DNA of 11,101 nt, taken from DASUXA01 sp036378155 (lineage in GTDB: Bacteria > Actinomycetota > Actinomycetes > Mycobacteriales > Micromonosporaceae). This document shows, in pieces, positions 1 to 5,706 of the stretch (its first letter is position 1; each line of letters begins with the position of its first letter). The notes beneath the pieces are model-generated. The model ran no database searches, was not told the DNA's origin, and saw only the letters and a program-made list of their open reading frames with translations. The stretch is taken from assembly GCA_036378155.1 (NCBI GenBank), contig DASUXA010000029.1, positions 1 to 11,101 on the forward strand, in the 5' to 3' direction. The translations under genes and the position numbers were made by a program.

Positions 1-23
1 CCCACCCGAACCGCCTAGATGCG

Positions 24-61
24 ACGAGAGGCCCCGATGCGAACGCATCGGGGCCTCTCGT
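24..61 (-). terminator. Hairpin terminator after rplQ
   Basis: A perfect 17-bp stem (24-40 with 45-61) encloses a 4-base loop, starting 17 bases past the rplQ stop codon. No uridine run follows on the minus strand, which is common for terminators of GC-rich actinobacteria. It most likely ends the rpoA-rplQ transcript. The symmetric stem could also serve a convergent gene outside the window. Confidence 0.75.
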
Positions 62-78
62 GCAGGAAGGCGCGAAGG

Positions 79-630
79 CTACTTCGCCGCCGCCTCCTCG
101 TTCTCGGCCTGCTCGGCCGACTCCTCGGACGCCTCGGAACCCGCGGCCTCGTCGACCGTGGCCTCGGCCTCGGTCACGACCGCCTCGGGGGTCTCCTCGG
201 CGGCCGGCTCCTCCGCCGGGGCGGCGGGCGCGGCCTCGGCGGCCGGCTTGGCGGCGCGCTTCTTGGGGGTCACCGGCTCGAGCACGAGCTCGATGACCGC
301 CATGGGCGCGTTGTCGCCCTTGCGGTTGCCGATCTTGGTGATGCGCGTGTAGCCGCCCTCGCGGTCGGCCACCTGCGGCGCGATCTCGGTGAACAGCTTG
401 TGCACGACCGACTTGTCGCCGATGACGGCGAGCACGCGACGGCGGGCGTGCAGGTCGCCGCGCTTGGCGAACGTGATCAGGCGCTCGGCGAGCGGACGCA
501 GGCGCTTGGCCTTGGTCTCGGTCGTCGTGATCCGCTCGTGCGTGTACAGCGCGGCGGCGAGGTTCGCGAGCAGCAGGCGCTCGTGCGCGGGTCCGCCTCC
601 GAGGCGGGGGCCCTTCGTGGGCTTCGGCAT
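79..630 (-). CDS. rplQ: 50S ribosomal protein L17
   Basis: L17 is a large-subunit protein near the exit of the peptide tunnel. The 183-residue product has the complete L17 core in residues 1-121, including the N-terminal GPRLGGGPAHERLLLANL and the RLRPLAERLITFAKRGDLHA block at about 44-62. Residues 122-183 form a low-complexity Ala/Glu/Pro acidic tail after a short KKR segment. Such tails are common in actinobacterial L17 and vary in length. The ATG start has a GGAG Shine-Dalgarno 8 bases upstream. It lies 45 bases after rpoA, the usual arrangement. Residues such as the TRITKIGNRKGDNAPMAV stretch and the LVLEPVTPK end of the core resemble Microbacteriaceae L17 more than the Micromonosporaceae form expected from the rest of the window. 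Function is certain; the lineage reading is from memory. Confidence 0.97.
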   Translation of the reverse strand: MPKPTKGPRLGGGPAHERLLLANLAAALYTHERITTTETKAKRLRPLAERLITFAKRGDLHARRRVLAVIGDKSVVHKLFTEIAPQVADREGGYTRITKIGNRKGDNAPMAVIELVLEPVTPKKRAAKPAAEAAPAAPAEEPAAEETPEAVVTEAEATVDEAAGSEASEESAEQAENEEAAAK

Positions 631-675
631 GGTGGTATCTCCAGTGTTGGGGGGTTGGTGCGGCCCGGGGCCTGC

Positions 676-1662
676 TTAGTTCTCGTCCTCGAAGCCCGTG
701 TAGAAGTGGGCGCCGTCGAAGCCGGGGACCGAGTCCTTCAGCGACAGGCCCATCTCGGTGAGCTTGTCCTTGACCTCGTCGACCGACTTCTGGCCGAAGT
801 TGCGGATGTTCATCAGCTGCGACTCCGACAGGGCCACGAGCTCGGACACCGTGTTGATGCCCTCGCGCTTGAGGCAGTTGTACGAGCGCACCGACAGGTC
901 GAGGTCCTCGATCGGGATCGAGAGCTCGCTCGAGAGGACGGCGTCGACCGGTGCCGGACCGATCTCGATGCCCTCGGCGGCGCTGTTGAGCTCGCGGGCG
1001 AGGCCGAACAGCTCGGTCAGCGTGCGACCGGCCGACGCGATCGCGTCGCGCGGCGAGATGGCGGACTTCGTCTCGACGTCGACCACGAGGCGGTCGAAGT
1101 CGGTGCGCTCGCCCGCACGCGTCGCCTCGACGCGGTACGTGACCTTGAGGACCGGCGAGTAGATCGAGTCGACCGGGATCTGGCCGGCCTCGGAGTACTC
1201 GTTGCGGTTCTGGCTGGCCGAGACGTAGCCGCGACCGCGCTCGATCGTGAGCTCGAGCTCGAACTTCGCGTTGTCGTTCAGCGTCGCGATCACGAGCTCG
1301 GGGTTGTGCACCTCGACGCCCGCCGGAGCGGAGATGTCGGCTGCGGTGACCTCACCGGCGCCCTGCTTGCGCAGGTAGGCGGTGATGGGCTCGTCGTGCT
1401 CGCTGGAGACGACCAGGTTCTTGATGTTGAGGATGATCTCGGTGACATCCTCCTTCACGCCCGGGACGGTCGAGAACTCGTGGAGCACGCCGTCGATGCG
1501 GATGCTCGTGACCGCGGCACCCGGGATGCTCGAGAGCAGGGTGCGGCGGAGGCTGTTGCCGAGCGTGTAGCCGAAGCCGGGCTCGAGCGGCTCGATGGTG
1601 AACCGGGACCGGGTCTCGTTGATCGGCTCCTCGGAGAGGGACGGCCGCTGAGAGATGAGCAC
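676..1662 (-). CDS. rpoA: DNA-directed RNA polymerase subunit alpha
   Basis: The alpha subunit dimerises to scaffold beta and beta' and contacts UP elements and activators. The 328-residue product is full length. The N-terminal dimerisation/assembly domain (about 1-235) includes EPLEPGFGYTLGNSLRRTLL at 24-43 and the HDEP and VDSIYSPVLKVTY segments. The C-terminal domain (about 250-312) has the helix-hairpin-helix DNA-binding set equivalent to E. coli R265/N268/C269/G296/K298/S299, here R259, N262, C263, G290, K292, S293. The start is GTG, preceded by a strong GGAGG with a 6-base spacer. The AGERTDF segment (183-189), the QNRNEYSEAGQIP loop (151-163), LMNIRNFG (283-290) and the C-terminal GFDGAHF match Microbacteriaceae alpha as I remember it. 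Micromonosporaceae alpha has VEQRTDF and LLDIRNFG. This contrasts with the S4 gene 145 bases upstream. The gene is intact and no frameshift is visible. Confidence 0.98.
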   Translation of the reverse strand: MLISQRPSLSEEPINETRSRFTIEPLEPGFGYTLGNSLRRTLLSSIPGAAVTSIRIDGVLHEFSTVPGVKEDVTEIILNIKNLVVSSEHDEPITAYLRKQGAGEVTAADISAPAGVEVHNPELVIATLNDNAKFELELTIERGRGYVSASQNRNEYSEAGQIPVDSIYSPVLKVTYRVEATRAGERTDFDRLVVDVETKSAISPRDAIASAGRTLTELFGLARELNSAAEGIEIGPAPVDAVLSSELSIPIEDLDLSVRSYNCLKREGINTVSELVALSESQLMNIRNFGQKSVDEVKDKLTEMGLSLKDSVPGFDGAHFYTGFEDEN

Positions 1663-1665
1663 TTA

Positions 1666-1673
1666 CTTCCTCC
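1666..1673 (-). promoter_or_regulatory. Strong Shine-Dalgarno of rpoA
   Basis: GGAGGAAG on the minus strand; its GGAGG core sits 6 bases before the GTG at 1662-1660. This fixes the GTG as the rpoA start despite the non-ATG codon. Confidence 0.8.
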
Positions 1674-1707
1674 AGTACGTCGGGCGCCCGCCATATGACG
1701 CCAACGT

Positions 1708-1737
1708 GGGTCGGGTGGTCGCGGCAGCGACCGACCC
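1708..1737 (-). other. Hairpin in the rpsD-rpoA gap
   Basis: GGTCGC (1717-1722) pairs with GCGACC (1727-1732) around a 4-base loop. Flanking GGGTCG (1708-1713) and CGACCC (1732-1737) can form a competing outer stem. It lies between the two larger hairpins that follow rpsD and the Shine-Dalgarno of rpoA. Its role is unknown. Confidence 0.4.
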
Positions 1738-1741
1738 GGGT

Positions 1742-1800
1742 GGTGGACGGCAGCGGTACCGCCGTCCACCGGCGCCCCGCCGGCGCAGCCGGCGGGGCGC
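1742..1800 (-). terminator. Tandem perfect hairpins after rpsD
   Basis: Two perfect inverted repeats stand back to back just past the rpsD stop. The first reached by the polymerase is a 13-bp G+C stem (1772-1784 with 1788-1800) with a 3-base loop. The second is a 10-bp stem (1742-1751 with 1761-1770) around a 9-base loop that itself contains GGTACC. There is no uridine run, as usual for actinobacterial terminators. They probably end or strongly attenuate the rpsD transcript, which is unexpected because rpsD and rpoA are normally cotranscribed. A repeat-type palindromic element is the alternative. Confidence 0.55.
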
Positions 1801-1807
1801 ACGAGCG

Positions 1808-2434
1808 CTACTTCGAGTAGAGCTCGACGATGAGCTGCTCCTGTACCTGCGTGTCGATGACCTGCCGGGACGGGAGCGAGTGGACGAGGATCTTCATCTG
1901 GCTCGGGATCGCCTCGAGCCACGCCGGTACCGGTCGGCTGCCCGCCTCGGCGGCGGCGACGATGAACGGCGTCATCTGGCGGGACTTCTCCCGCACCTCG
2001 ATGATGTCGTGCTCGCTGACCCGGTACGACGGAATGTCGACCTTCTTGCCGTTGACCAGGAAGTGGCCGTGCTTGACGAGCTGGCGCGCCATGTCGCGGG
2101 ACTTGGCGAAGCCCGCCCGGTACACGACGTTGTCCAGCCGCGACTCGAGGATCTGCAGCAGCACCTCACCGGTCTTGCCAGGCTTGCGTACCGCCTCGTC
2201 GTAGTACCGCGAGAACTGCTTCTCCAGCACGCCGTACACCCGGCGCGCCTTCTGCTTCTCACGAAGCTGGAGCAGGTACTCGCTCTCCTTGGTACGACCG
2301 CGGCCGTGCTGACCCGGAGGGAACGGCCGGGACTCGAACGGGCACTTCGGCCCGTCGCACTTGCTGCCCTTGAGGAACAGCTTCATCTTCTCGCGCCGGC
2401 AGCGACGGCAGTCGGCGCCTGTATAACGAGCCAT
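1808..2434 (-). CDS. rpsD: 30S ribosomal protein S4 (zinc-binding form)
   Basis: S4 is a primary 16S rRNA-binding protein that nucleates 30S assembly, and in several bacteria it represses its own operon. The 208-residue product has an N-terminal Cys4 site (C9, C12, C26, C31), the zinc-binding variant. It also has the PFPPGQHGRGRTKES block (38-52) and the S4 RNA-binding domain from about 97 (SRLDNVVYRAGFAKSRDMAR, then HGHFLVNGKKVDIPS). The ATG start gives the standard MARYTGADC N-terminus; a GAGAGG-like element lies upstream. It starts 14 bases after rpsK. The Cys4 form encoded between rpsK and rpoA fits Micromonosporaceae and relatives. Microbacteriaceae normally carry a cysteine-free S4 outside this cluster, which makes the adjacent rpoA surprising. 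Confidence 0.98.
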   Translation of the reverse strand: MARYTGADCRRCRREKMKLFLKGSKCDGPKCPFESRPFPPGQHGRGRTKESEYLLQLREKQKARRVYGVLEKQFSRYYDEAVRKPGKTGEVLLQILESRLDNVVYRAGFAKSRDMARQLVKHGHFLVNGKKVDIPSYRVSEHDIIEVREKSRQMTPFIVAAAEAGSRPVPAWLEAIPSQMKILVHSLPSRQVIDTQVQEQLIVELYSK

Positions 2435-2448
2435 GTCTCTCTTACCTC

Positions 2449-2856
2449 TCAGACCCGGCGACGCTTAGGCGGACGGCAACCGTTGTGCGGCTGAGGCGTG
2501 ACGTCGGAGATCTGCCCGACCTCGAGGCCGACGGCCTGCAGCGAACGGATCGCGGTCTCCCGGCCCGAGCCTGGGCCCTTGACGAAGACGTCGACCTTGC
2601 GCATGCCGTGCTCCATCGCCCGGCGCGCGGCGGCCTCGGCGGCGAGCTGCGCGGCGAACGGGGTGGACTTGCGCGAGCCCTTGAAGCCGACCTGCCCTGC
2701 GGACGCCCAGGAGATCACGGCGCCGGTCGGATCGGTGATCGACACGATCGTGTTGTTGAAGGTGCTCTTGATGTGCGCCTGCCCGTGGGCGACGTTCTTG
2801 CGTTCCTTGCGCCGGACCTTCTTGACGGCGGCCCCGGCGCGTGCCTTCGGCGGCAT
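2449..2856 (-). CDS. rpsK: 30S ribosomal protein S11
   Basis: S11 lies on the platform of the small subunit near the mRNA exit and contacts S7 and S18. The 135-residue length is standard for actinobacteria. The product shows [20 protein letters not shown] (28-47) and the C-terminal signature [20 protein letters not shown] followed by the [15 protein letters not shown] end. The ATG is preceded by AAGGAG with an 11-base spacer. It sits 27 bases after rpsM and 14 before rpsD, consistent with one transcript. Nothing is unusual in the protein. Confidence 0.98.
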
Positions 2857-2883
2857 ATCGGTGTGCGCTCCTTGGTTTGGCTA

Positions 2884-3264
2884 CTACTTCTTGCCGGGCT
2901 TCTTCTTGCCGGCCACGGTGCGCTTGGGACCCTTGCGGGTGCGCGCGTTGGTACGGGTGCGCTGCCCGCGCACCGGCAGGCCGCGACGGTGGCGGATACC
3001 GGCGTAGCAGCCGATCTCAACCTTGCGCCGGATGTCGGCGGCGACCTCGCGGCGCAGGTCACCCTCAACCCGGTAGTTGGCCTCGATGTGATCGCGCAGC
3101 TGCACGATCTCTTCGTCGGTCAGGTCCCGAACGCGCTTGTCCGGGGAGATCCCGGTCGCGGCGAGCGTCTCGGCGGCACGCGTGCGGCCGATCCCGAAGA
3201 TGTACGTGAGCGCGATCTCCAACCGCTTCTCGCGGGGAAGATCGACGCCGACTAGACGTGCCAT
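2884..3264 (-). CDS. rpsM: 30S ribosomal protein S13
   Basis: S13 is at the top of the 30S head, contacting the P-site tRNA and forming bridges to the large subunit. The 126-residue product contains the ARLVGVDLPREKRLEIALTY N-terminus, the IFGIGRTRA helix-two-turn-helix (22-30), the GCYAGIRHRRGLPVRGQRT segment (85-103) and TRTNARTRKGP (103-112), then a Lys-rich tail that reaches the tRNA. The start ATG has a GAGGAG element 11 bases upstream. It heads the rpsM-rpsK-rpsD stretch and is separated from rpmJ by 229 structured, gene-free bases (see separate entry). In E. coli the equivalent leader is where S4 represses this operon; whether that holds here is unknown. Confidence 0.98.
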   Translation of the reverse strand: MARLVGVDLPREKRLEIALTYIFGIGRTRAAETLAATGISPDKRVRDLTDEEIVQLRDHIEANYRVEGDLRREVAADIRRKVEIGCYAGIRHRRGLPVRGQRTRTNARTRKGPKRTVAGKKKPGKK

Positions 3265-3493
3265 GTGTGGGCGTGCTCCTCGTGGTTCTCGCGGAGGTCT
3301 CTGCCCGTCCCGTCCCGATCCGATCGCAGGTCGGTGTGCACCGTGACCTGGCGGTCGTTGCCCGATCGGGCCCCGGCCTCCGACCGGGGGTCGACGCGGA
3401 GGACGCCGTACAGGCGAACGCCCCGCGGCTGGGGCGGGCGTGTTCAGTTGTGCCGGGTTCGGGCGGCGCGAACCACCCGGCCTGATCGCTCGA
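3265..3493 (-). promoter_or_regulatory. Structured gap between rpmJ and rpsM
   Basis: These 229 gene-free bases are rich in inverted repeats. In transcription order they are a hairpin with a 3-base bulge at about 3455-3483 just past the rpmJ stop; a GC-rich hairpin at about 3415-3447 (gcccc/ggggc core); and an 8-bp hairpin with a GGA loop at 3371-3389 (one G-U pair on the minus strand). A 7-bp inverted repeat at 3482-3497 covers the rpmJ stop codon. I found no convincing -35/-10 pair. It could be an attenuator or a leader bound by a ribosomal protein such as S4. The assignment rests on position and base pairing only. Confidence 0.4.
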
Positions 3494-3607
3494 TCAGCCC
3501 TGGCGCTGCTTGTGACGCGGGTCGGTGCAGATCACCATGACCCGGCCGTGCCGCCGAATGACGCGGCACTTGTTGCAGATCCTCTTGACGCTCGGCTTGA
3601 CCTTCAC
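3494..3607 (-). CDS. rpmJ: 50S ribosomal protein L36 (zinc-binding form)
   Basis: L36 is the smallest large-subunit protein and binds 23S rRNA domains. The 37-residue product starts MKVKPSVKRICNKC and ends DPRHKQRQG. The zinc ligands are present as C11, C14, C27 and H32 (C-x2-C-x12-C-x4-H), so this is the zinc-containing paralogue. The start codon is GTG, giving the invariant MKV N-terminus; a GGTGGA element lies about 14 bases upstream, so the ribosome site is weak. It sits between infA and rpsM, its usual place in actinobacteria. Its stop codon is embedded in a short inverted repeat (3482-3497). Confidence 0.96.
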   Translation of the reverse strand: MKVKPSVKRICNKCRVIRRHGRVMVICTDPRHKQRQG

Positions 3608-3637
3608 GGTGTGCCTAACTTTCCACCCACGAACCAA

Positions 3638-3665
3638 CGCGCTCCGACAGATCGTCGGACGCGCG
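3638..3665 (-). other. Bulged hairpin between infA and rpmJ
   Basis: TCCGAC (3643-3648) pairs with GTCGGA (3654-3659) around a 5-base loop. The stem is extended by CGCGC/GCGCG (3638-3642, 3661-3665) past a single bulged base at 3660. It lies about 30 bases upstream of the rpmJ start, in the 112-base infA-rpmJ gap. It could attenuate transcription, define an RNA processing site, or do nothing. Confidence 0.4.
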
Positions 3666-3719
3666 CTCGATCGCGGAAGACGGACACGGACGACCCAGCC
3701 GTCAGCGTGAGCACCCGGC

Positions 3720-3941
3720 TCACTTATAGCGATAGACGATGCGTCCCCTGGTCAGGTCGTAGGGCGAAAGCTCCACGACGACCCGGTCTTCGGGCAGGAT
3801 CCGGATGTAGTGCTGCCGCATCTTGCCACTGATGTGTGCCAACACTCGATGGCCGTTCGCCAGCTCCACCCGGAACATCGCGTTCGGGAGGGGCTCGATG
3901 ACCCGGCCCTCAATCTCGATGGCGCCGTCTTTCTTCGGCAT
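3720..3941 (-). CDS. infA: Translation initiation factor IF-1
   Basis: IF-1 binds the ribosomal A site during initiation and assists IF-2 and IF-3. The 73-residue product is a single S1-type OB-fold of standard length. It shows EGRVIEPLPNAMFRVELANG (11-30), HISGKMRQHYIRILPEDRV and the SPYDLTRGRIVYRYK end. The ATG start follows GCGGAGGAC, in which GGAGG is only 2 bases from the ATG; this spacing is short, but the N-terminus (MPKKDGAIE) is the family one. It follows a well-formed promoter and a roughly 140-base leader. It appears to head the infA-rpmJ-rpsM-rpsK-rpsD transcription unit. Confidence 0.98.
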   Translation of the reverse strand: MPKKDGAIEIEGRVIEPLPNAMFRVELANGHRVLAHISGKMRQHYIRILPEDRVVVELSPYDLTRGRIVYRYK

Positions 3942-3951
3942 GTCCTCCGCT

Positions 3952-3965
3952 ACCTGACGTCAGGT
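3952..3965. promoter_or_regulatory. 14-bp palindrome next to the infA ribosome site
   Basis: ACCTGACGTCAGGT is a perfect 14-bp palindrome ending a few bases before the GCGGAGGA of infA. It could be a protein operator, or in RNA a 5-bp hairpin with an ACGU loop abutting the Shine-Dalgarno. It lies well downstream of the predicted promoter. The regulator, if any, is unknown. Confidence 0.4.
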
Positions 3966-3995
3966 CTTCATTGGCAGGCTCGCAGTGTCCATCGC

Positions 3996-4012
3996 GAGTG
4001 GTGGGACCACTC
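3996..4012 (-). other. Short hairpin in the infA leader
   Basis: GAGTGGT (3996-4002) and ACCACTC (4006-4012) form a perfect 7-bp stem with a 3-base loop in the transcribed leader between the promoter and infA. The function is unknown. Confidence 0.35.
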
Positions 4013-4088
4013 ACGCCAGCCGCGGACCCGTCAGCCCACCGAAGCGCGGGATGGGCATGCCGGATGAGACGCTGCGCGCCGATCAGCC

Positions 4089-4118
4089 AGTGTACGCGTG
4101 GGCCTCGCACAACGCCAA
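4089..4118 (-). promoter_or_regulatory. Promoter of infA operon
   Basis: On the minus strand TTGGCG (4118-4113) and TACACT (4094-4089) are separated by 18 bases. This is a good match to the actinobacterial housekeeping sigma (SigA/HrdB) consensus. It lies about 150 bases upstream of the infA ATG in an otherwise gene-free 232-base gap, and a dedicated infA promoter is common in actinobacteria. Confidence 0.65.
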
Positions 4119-4173
4119 ACTGCCCCTCGGCGCCGTCACCGGCGCCGACCAGGACCGGCCCTCGACGACAACA

Positions 4174-5055
4174 CTACCCCGCCGGTACCGCCCGACCGGG
4201 CTCCTGCGCGGTCGCCTCGTGCTCGGACAGGTCAGCCTTCGTCAGCCGATGAGCCGGCTCCCCGAACGGGAACGCCGACCAGCAGCGCGTGCCGTCGGTA
4301 CCGAGCAGCTCCCCGGGTTCGAGCAGTCGCCAGTCGGGATCGTCGTCCATCATTTCGCTGGCCACCACGACGCTCGGTACCCGCGGTTCGACCGAGGTCA
4401 TCCGCAGCCGACCGGAGCGGTCCGCCACGCGCATCGGCTCGCCCCGCCCACGGGTACTCGCCGGACCCGGCTTGAGCACCCACAGTTGGTGCACGTCGGG
4501 GTAGCGCAGCGCCCAGATCCGGCCGTGCTCGGCGAGCACGAAGTTCAGGGCGTACACCGGCAACTCCGCCGCCACCCGTGCGATCGCGTCGACGATGCCG
4601 GCGCGGGTGTCGCCGAGCGCCGCCACGCGCGCGGTGATCCAGGCGAACAGCAGCTCCGAGTCCGTCTCACCTTCGACGAGCGCGAGGTCGGCAGGGCTCA
4701 GCCAGGTACGCAGCACATCGAGTCCGCGCAGCACCCCGTTGTGGGCGAACAGCCGGTCGCGCATGTCGAACGGATGGGTGTTGTGCACCTCGGGTCGACC
4801 GGTGGTCGCGTACCGGACGTGCGCCACGAACGTGTCCGACCGCATCACCCGCGCTTCGGTCTCGAACTCCCGGTCCGCGAACGCGGCGATCGGGGCGCGG
4901 TCGCGGACCGGCTCGCCGCCGATCCCGAACCAGCCCAGCCCCACCCCGTCCGGCATCCGGCGGCTCTGCGCGCGCAGGCTGTCCGGGGCGTCGAGCAGCC
5001 AGAACGACGCCTCGACCGGGGTGTCGCCCGTGGTCATGCCGAACAGTCGGCACAT
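4174..5055 (-). CDS. Class II glutamine amidotransferase family protein
   Basis: The 293-residue product is a stand-alone N-terminal-nucleophile glutamine amidotransferase domain of the YafJ/EgtC-like group. Such domains hydrolyse glutamine or a gamma-glutamyl amide. It begins MCRLFG, so removal of Met1 exposes the nucleophile Cys2. Other active-site features are R81 in HVRYATTG, N106/G107 in AHNGVL (oxyanion hole), DSE at 132-134 and the VVASEMMDDDPDWRLLEPGEL stretch at 230-250. No synthase or acceptor domain is fused, and no signal peptide or membrane segment is seen. The ATG is chosen because it places Cys at position 2. It follows the DUF1707 gene by 17 bases and ends before the infA promoter, so it is the last gene of the secY-adk-map unit. 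EgtC (ergothioneine pathway) is a relative, but no other egt gene is present. The substrate is unknown. Confidence 0.88.
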   Translation of the reverse strand: MCRLFGMTTGDTPVEASFWLLDAPDSLRAQSRRMPDGVGLGWFGIGGEPVRDRAPIAAFADREFETEARVMRSDTFVAHVRYATTGRPEVHNTHPFDMRDRLFAHNGVLRGLDVLRTWLSPADLALVEGETDSELLFAWITARVAALGDTRAGIVDAIARVAAELPVYALNFVLAEHGRIWALRYPDVHQLWVLKPGPASTRGRGEPMRVADRSGRLRMTSVEPRVPSVVVASEMMDDDPDWRLLEPGELLGTDGTRCWSAFPFGEPAHRLTKADLSEHEATAQEPGRAVPAG

Positions 5056-5072
5056 CGTGGCCGCGCGCCTCG

Positions 5073-5639
5073 TCAGCAGTGGCGATGCGCGCGTCGCACG
5101 GCCCGCTGCCGACGTCGCGCCGCACGCTGGCGACTCCGCTGCCGGACGTACCGCTCGGGATCGCCGCTCGCCACTGCCTGCACGGTACGACCGAACGCCG
5201 CGATCCCGCCGATCCCGATCACCCAGCCGGGCCAGAACAAGGCGACGTTCGCCCCGGTCAGCGCCCAGATCACGGTACAGATGAGCGACGCGGTCAACCA
5301 GCCGCCCCAGATCGCCGCGAGCCAGCCGAGCGGACGACCCGCCGTCGTCGTCACCGACGGCGACCAGGTACCGGCAGCCCCGGCGGCGGCGGAAGCGGTA
5401 CCGGCAGCGGACGTCGCCGGTGCCGTCGGATGCCGCGCCGGTCGGGGCGCGGGCAGATCGTTCAACAACCGATCGAGCTCGCCGTACGTGCGCGCCCCGT
5501 ACGCCGCCGCCAACCGCTCGTCGTACTCGGACAGGCTCAGCCGACCCTCGTTCACCGCGTCGCGCAGCGCGTCCGCCACGAACTGGCGGTCGACGTCAGC
5601 GGCGCGCAGATCCTCCCGCCGTACCACGTCTTCGAGCAT
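5073..5639 (-). CDS. DUF1707 and two-transmembrane-helix membrane protein
   Basis: The 188-residue product has an N-terminal DUF1707-like domain at about 11-63. Its hallmarks are LRAADVDRQFVADALRDAV, then EGRLSLSEYDERL and ARTYGELDRLLNDLP. An Ala/Pro/Thr linker (64-100) leads to two hydrophobic helices at about 104-128 and 131-150, joined by a short turn. A very Arg-rich C-terminus (161-188) follows. The topology is probably both termini in the cytoplasm. DUF1707 proteins are common in actinobacteria and have no established biochemical role, so none is assigned. The ATG is preceded by only a weak GGTGG element, and the 67 bases back to map show no convincing promoter. It is probably cotranscribed with map and the amidotransferase gene. 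Confidence 0.85.
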   Translation of the reverse strand: MLEDVVRREDLRAADVDRQFVADALRDAVNEGRLSLSEYDERLAAAYGARTYGELDRLLNDLPAPRPARHPTAPATSAAGTASAAAGAAGTWSPSVTTTAGRPLGWLAAIWGGWLTASLICTVIWALTGANVALFWPGWVIGIGGIAAFGRTVQAVASGDPERYVRQRSRQRAARRRQRAVRRAHRHC

Positions 5640-5706
5640 GCCACCGCGACGCCGACGCCACCCACGACACTTGTCACGAAACGCCCAGGTCAGGGAGGCG
5701 GAACGG

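Noticed and set aside
19..1698. 559-codon open frame on the plus strand opposite rplQ and rpoA
   Set aside because: Its composition is Arg/Leu/Gly/Asp-rich with no recognisable domain, as expected for the antisense of GC-rich coding sequence. The minus-strand genes are certain.
1674..1741. Promoter directly upstream of rpoA
   Set aside because: TTGGCG on the minus strand has no acceptable -10 element at 16-19 bases; CATATG lies only a few bases away. No credible pair was found.
4174..5055. Amidotransferase gene as egtC of ergothioneine biosynthesis
   Set aside because: The catalytic motifs are shared by the whole YafJ/EgtC group, and no egtA, egtB, egtD or egtE neighbour is present, so only the family call is supported.
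5640..5706. Promoter for the DUF1707 gene
   Set aside because: CTGACC followed 18 bases later by TGTCGT is too far from the -10 consensus to support a call.
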